From Methanobacteriota archaeon (GTDB lineage: Archaea; Thermoplasmatota; Thermoplasmata; RBG-16-68-12), in the NCBI GenBank assembly GCA_005878665.1, contig VBLR01000132.1, positions 1-8,297 on the forward strand: a stretch of DNA of 8,297 nucleotides, given 5' to 3'. The translations under genes were made by a program, and so were the position numbers. The number at the start of each line of letters is the position of its first letter. Within the stretch, counting starts at the first letter, position 1. The notes under the pieces were generated by a model. It ran no database searches. It worked only from the letters and a program-made list of their open reading frames with translations, and had not been told where the DNA came from. This document shows positions 7,263-8,297 of this stretch, in pieces.

Positions 7263-7299
7263 TAGGTATATATTCATATACTATATGGACACATACCTA
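7263..7299 (+). promoter_or_regulatory. 37-bp concentric dyad covering the promoter of the winged-helix/RelE-like genes
   Basis: An AT-rich island in GC-rich DNA. The outer arms TAGGTAT (7263-7269) and ATACCTA (7293-7299) and the inner palindrome CATATA-C-TATATG (7275-7287) share one centre, base 7281. Fifteen of the 18 base pairs of the dyad match. The region contains TATATATT (7267-7274), suitably placed for transcription starting near 7296. A dimeric regulator bound here would cover the TATA box, which suggests an autoregulatory operator, possibly for the adjacent winged-helix protein (inference). Confidence 0.65.
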
Positions 7300-7303
7300 A
7301 CCA

Positions 7304-7582
7304 ATGCGAGCGCCGGCCATGCCCCCGAAGCTGGAGCACAAAGGGCCCACGCTAGGGACGCTGCACATGGTGGAGTCGATCCTCCGGAAGTTTGACGAGC
7401 CGCTCAGCCTCAACCGGATCAAGGGCCTCCTCCCGCGGAAGATGATGCATGCTCCTCTTCGGCAGGCCATTGACCACTACAAGCGCCTCGGCTGCGTCTC
7501 CGAAGGTTCGAAAGGTGTGATGTGGACACTGAACGCCGAGCCCGAGTTCTGGAAGGTCGTGAGGACATGGGAGGCCCGTTGA
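7304..7582 (+). CDS. Small winged-helix DNA-binding protein, possible antitoxin/regulator
   Basis: 92 residues from the ATG at 7304, or 87 from the ATG at 7319. Numbered from 7319, residues 12-25 (LGTLHMVESILRKF) form helix 1, 29-37 helix 2 and 43-56 (MHAPLRQAIDHYKR) the probable recognition helix. LGCVSEGSKGVMWTLN (57-72) is a two-stranded wing. That is a complete winged-helix domain with little else. The ATG at 7304 lies about 8 bp after the predicted transcription start and 7319 about 23 bp after it, so either is possible. The gene is followed 31 bp later by a RelE-like toxin gene, and its promoter carries a large dyad. A role as autorepressor and partner of that toxin is plausible but inferred. 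I recognise no named family. Confidence 0.72.
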   Translation: MRAPAMPPKLEHKGPTLGTLHMVESILRKFDEPLSLNRIKGLLPRKMMHAPLRQAIDHYKRLGCVSEGSKGVMWTLNAEPEFWKVVRTWEAR

Positions 7583-7586
7583 CCTG

Positions 7587-7604
7587 GCTCGCCTCAGCGC
7601 GAGC
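7587..7604. repeat. Short inverted repeat between the winged-helix and RelE-like genes
   Basis: GCTCGC (7587-7592) and GCGAGC (7599-7604) are perfect 6-bp arms with a 6-base loop, in the 31-bp gap just before the toxin's TTG start. It could fold as an RNA hairpin that limits translation of the second gene, or be chance in GC-rich DNA. Confidence 0.35.
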
Positions 7605-7613
7605 ACGGTTAGG

Positions 7614-7898
7614 TTGGGACCCCGCGCGCTCTCGATCGAGACAACACTTCAACCGAAGCAGCAAAAAAAGCTTCGATGGTGGATTGCACGCCTGAAAGAA
7701 GACGTGTTTGCGGGCGACCAGATTCCGAAAGATCGAATTCCAGTTCGGCTCGCGACGAGGAGCGGTCTTCCTTCTCCCCTCACAAATGCATGGCGCTTCG
7801 AGTTGCCGCTCGCGTACCGTGGGGTCTACACCGTTCAATCCTCTCCGGGCGTGGGCACGATGGTACTCATCCTGGAGATCCTCTCCCACCGCGAGTAA
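7614..7898 (+). CDS. RelE-like toxin with an in-frame stop before its conserved C-terminal tail
   Basis: 94 residues. The pattern LKEDVFAGDQIPKDRIP (27-43), NAWRFELPLAYRGVYTV (58-74) and MVLILEILSHRE (83-94) matches an archaeal RelE/ParE-superfamily group. I recall that group as having a KENPFxGxxIPKxxIP-type region, a WR-LPxxWRLIYT-type strand and an ILExxDHKEYDRLFGY-type end. Here the frame stops at TAA (7896-7898) exactly where the tyrosine should be. Reading past it gives DRLFGYR and then TAG (7920-7922), so the tail is still present in the DNA. The only usual start codon is the TTG at 7614; the frame upstream opens only at 7563. Relatives are ribosome-dependent mRNA endonucleases, and loss of a C-terminal tyrosine could reduce activity (inference). 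It may therefore be an inactive remnant, a recoded gene or a sequencing error. Confidence 0.68.
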   Translation: MGPRALSIETTLQPKQQKKLRWWIARLKEDVFAGDQIPKDRIPVRLATRSGLPSPLTNAWRFELPLAYRGVYTVQSSPGVGTMVLILEILSHRE

Positions 7899-8057
7899 GA
7901 CCGACTTTTCGGATATCGCTAGGCTCGGCACTCGAGGTCGACTGCGCTCCTGGAGAGACTGCAGACACGGGAATCCCCACGGAAAGCCCCCGTCGGGGGT
8001 GGGAGGTAGGCGGGACAGCACGCGCCCTGCCGGACCGCGATGCCCGCGACGCCCCGA
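7899..8057. other. Gap between the RelE-like stop and the ABC transporter promoter
   Basis: About 160 bp. It holds the residual in-frame toxin tail (7899-7922), a CTTTTC patch that could end transcription weakly, and a GC-rich odd-centred palindrome CCCCCG-T-CGGGGG at 7987-7999. No convincing gene is seen on either strand. Confidence 0.5.
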
Positions 8058-8065
8058 ATGTTTTT
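8057..8065 (+). promoter_or_regulatory. TATA-like box for the ABC transporter ATPase
   Basis: AATGTTTTT is centred about 30 bp before the ATG at 8091, matching the spacing at other genes here. An in-frame ATG at 8058 lies inside this element, so the downstream ATG is preferred. Confidence 0.45.
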
Positions 8066-8090
8066 CACCCCGAGACCCGATGGACCGGCG

Positions 8091-8297
8091 ATGGCCGACG
8101 CCGTCGTGCGGGCGCGCGACCTGTGGAAGAGCTACGACGGTCGCGCGGACGTCCTCCGCGGTGTGGACCTCGATGTCGCCGCAGCGGAGGCGGTCCTCGT
8201 CTTCGGGCCGAACGGCAGTGGGAAGACCACGCTCCTCTCGATCCTCGGCGGCCTGGACGTGCCGAGCCGCGGGTCCGTGACCATCGGCGGCCGGGAG
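8091..8297 (+). CDS. ABC transporter ATP-binding subunit, MacB/LolD-like (partial, runs off the right edge)
   Basis: The first 69 residues of an ABC ATPase. Y15 of LWKSYDG is the probable A-loop residue that stacks on adenine. VLRGVDLDV (21-29) leads to the Walker A motif GPNGSGKTT (39-47). ILGGLDVPSRGSVTIGGRE (51-69) is typical of the MacB/LolD branch, whose members pair with FtsX-like permeases to move lipoproteins, peptides or drugs, or to do mechanical work at the membrane. The Q-loop, signature motif and Walker B lie beyond the window. The ATG at 8091 is preferred to the in-frame ATG at 8058 because of the promoter position. The permease gene would be expected downstream. Confidence 0.9.
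   Translation, partial: MADAVVRARDLWKSYDGRADVLRGVDLDVAAAEAVLVFGPNGSGKTTLLSILGGLDVPSRGSVTIGGRE

Noticed and set aside
560..7928. The 10-mer CTAGGCTCGG present at 560-569 and 7919-7928, near both toxin-antitoxin-like pairs
   Set aside because: Considered as a possible direct repeat or attachment site, but the match does not extend beyond 10 bases and the flanks are unrelated, so it is probably chance.
7419..8021. A 200-codon minus-strand frame over the winged-helix and RelE-like genes
   Set aside because: Low-complexity, R/S/P-rich sequence with no domain. The plus-strand genes have convincing folds and a promoter.

Overview
The window looks like chromosomal DNA from a GC-rich archaeon, probably an uncultivated member of the Thermoplasmata/Thermoplasmatota (inference). 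Three things point that way. One gene encodes a seven-helix membrane protein with a DUF835 domain, a combination I associate mainly with euryarchaea. AT-rich TATA-like boxes sit about 25-32 bp before several start codons that have no Shine-Dalgarno sequence, as in leaderless archaeal transcripts. The one closely spaced downstream gene does have a Shine-Dalgarno-like GAGGT. No rRNA, tRNA, CRISPR array or insertion sequence was seen.

Left edge (1-637): on the minus strand, a small toxin-like gene (249-494) overlaps a zinc-ribbon/AbrB antitoxin-like gene that runs off the window (1-283). Together they resemble a toxin-first toxin-antitoxin module. A short AT-rich divergent promoter region separates them from a DinB-fold gene (638-1156).

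Centre (638-7137): ordinary chromosomal genes. The DinB-like gene converges on, and overlaps by 6 bp, a 532-residue signalling-type protein (seven helices, DUF835, Roadblock/longin-like tail; 1151-2749, minus). From a divergent promoter region starts a cupin plus short-chain dehydrogenase pair (2914-4137). Next come an NAD-dependent sugar-nucleotide epimerase (4195-5133) with its own promoter and a convergent M3-family zinc oligopeptidase (5143-7137, minus).

Right part (7138-8297): this is the most interesting region. An unusually AT-rich promoter contains a 37-bp concentric dyad centred on 7281. It drives a small winged-helix protein (to 7582), followed closely by a RelE-like toxin gene (7614-7898). 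The toxin frame stops at a TAA where the family, as I recall it, has a conserved tyrosine. The codons after the stop still spell the expected family tail (DRLFGYR) before a second stop at 7920-7922. An 8-bp match to one arm of the dyad overlaps the toxin's TTG start codon. I read this as a candidate winged-helix/RelE toxin-antitoxin pair with a damaged or recoded toxin. The window ends in the first 69 codons of a MacB/LolD-type ABC transporter ATPase (8091 onward).
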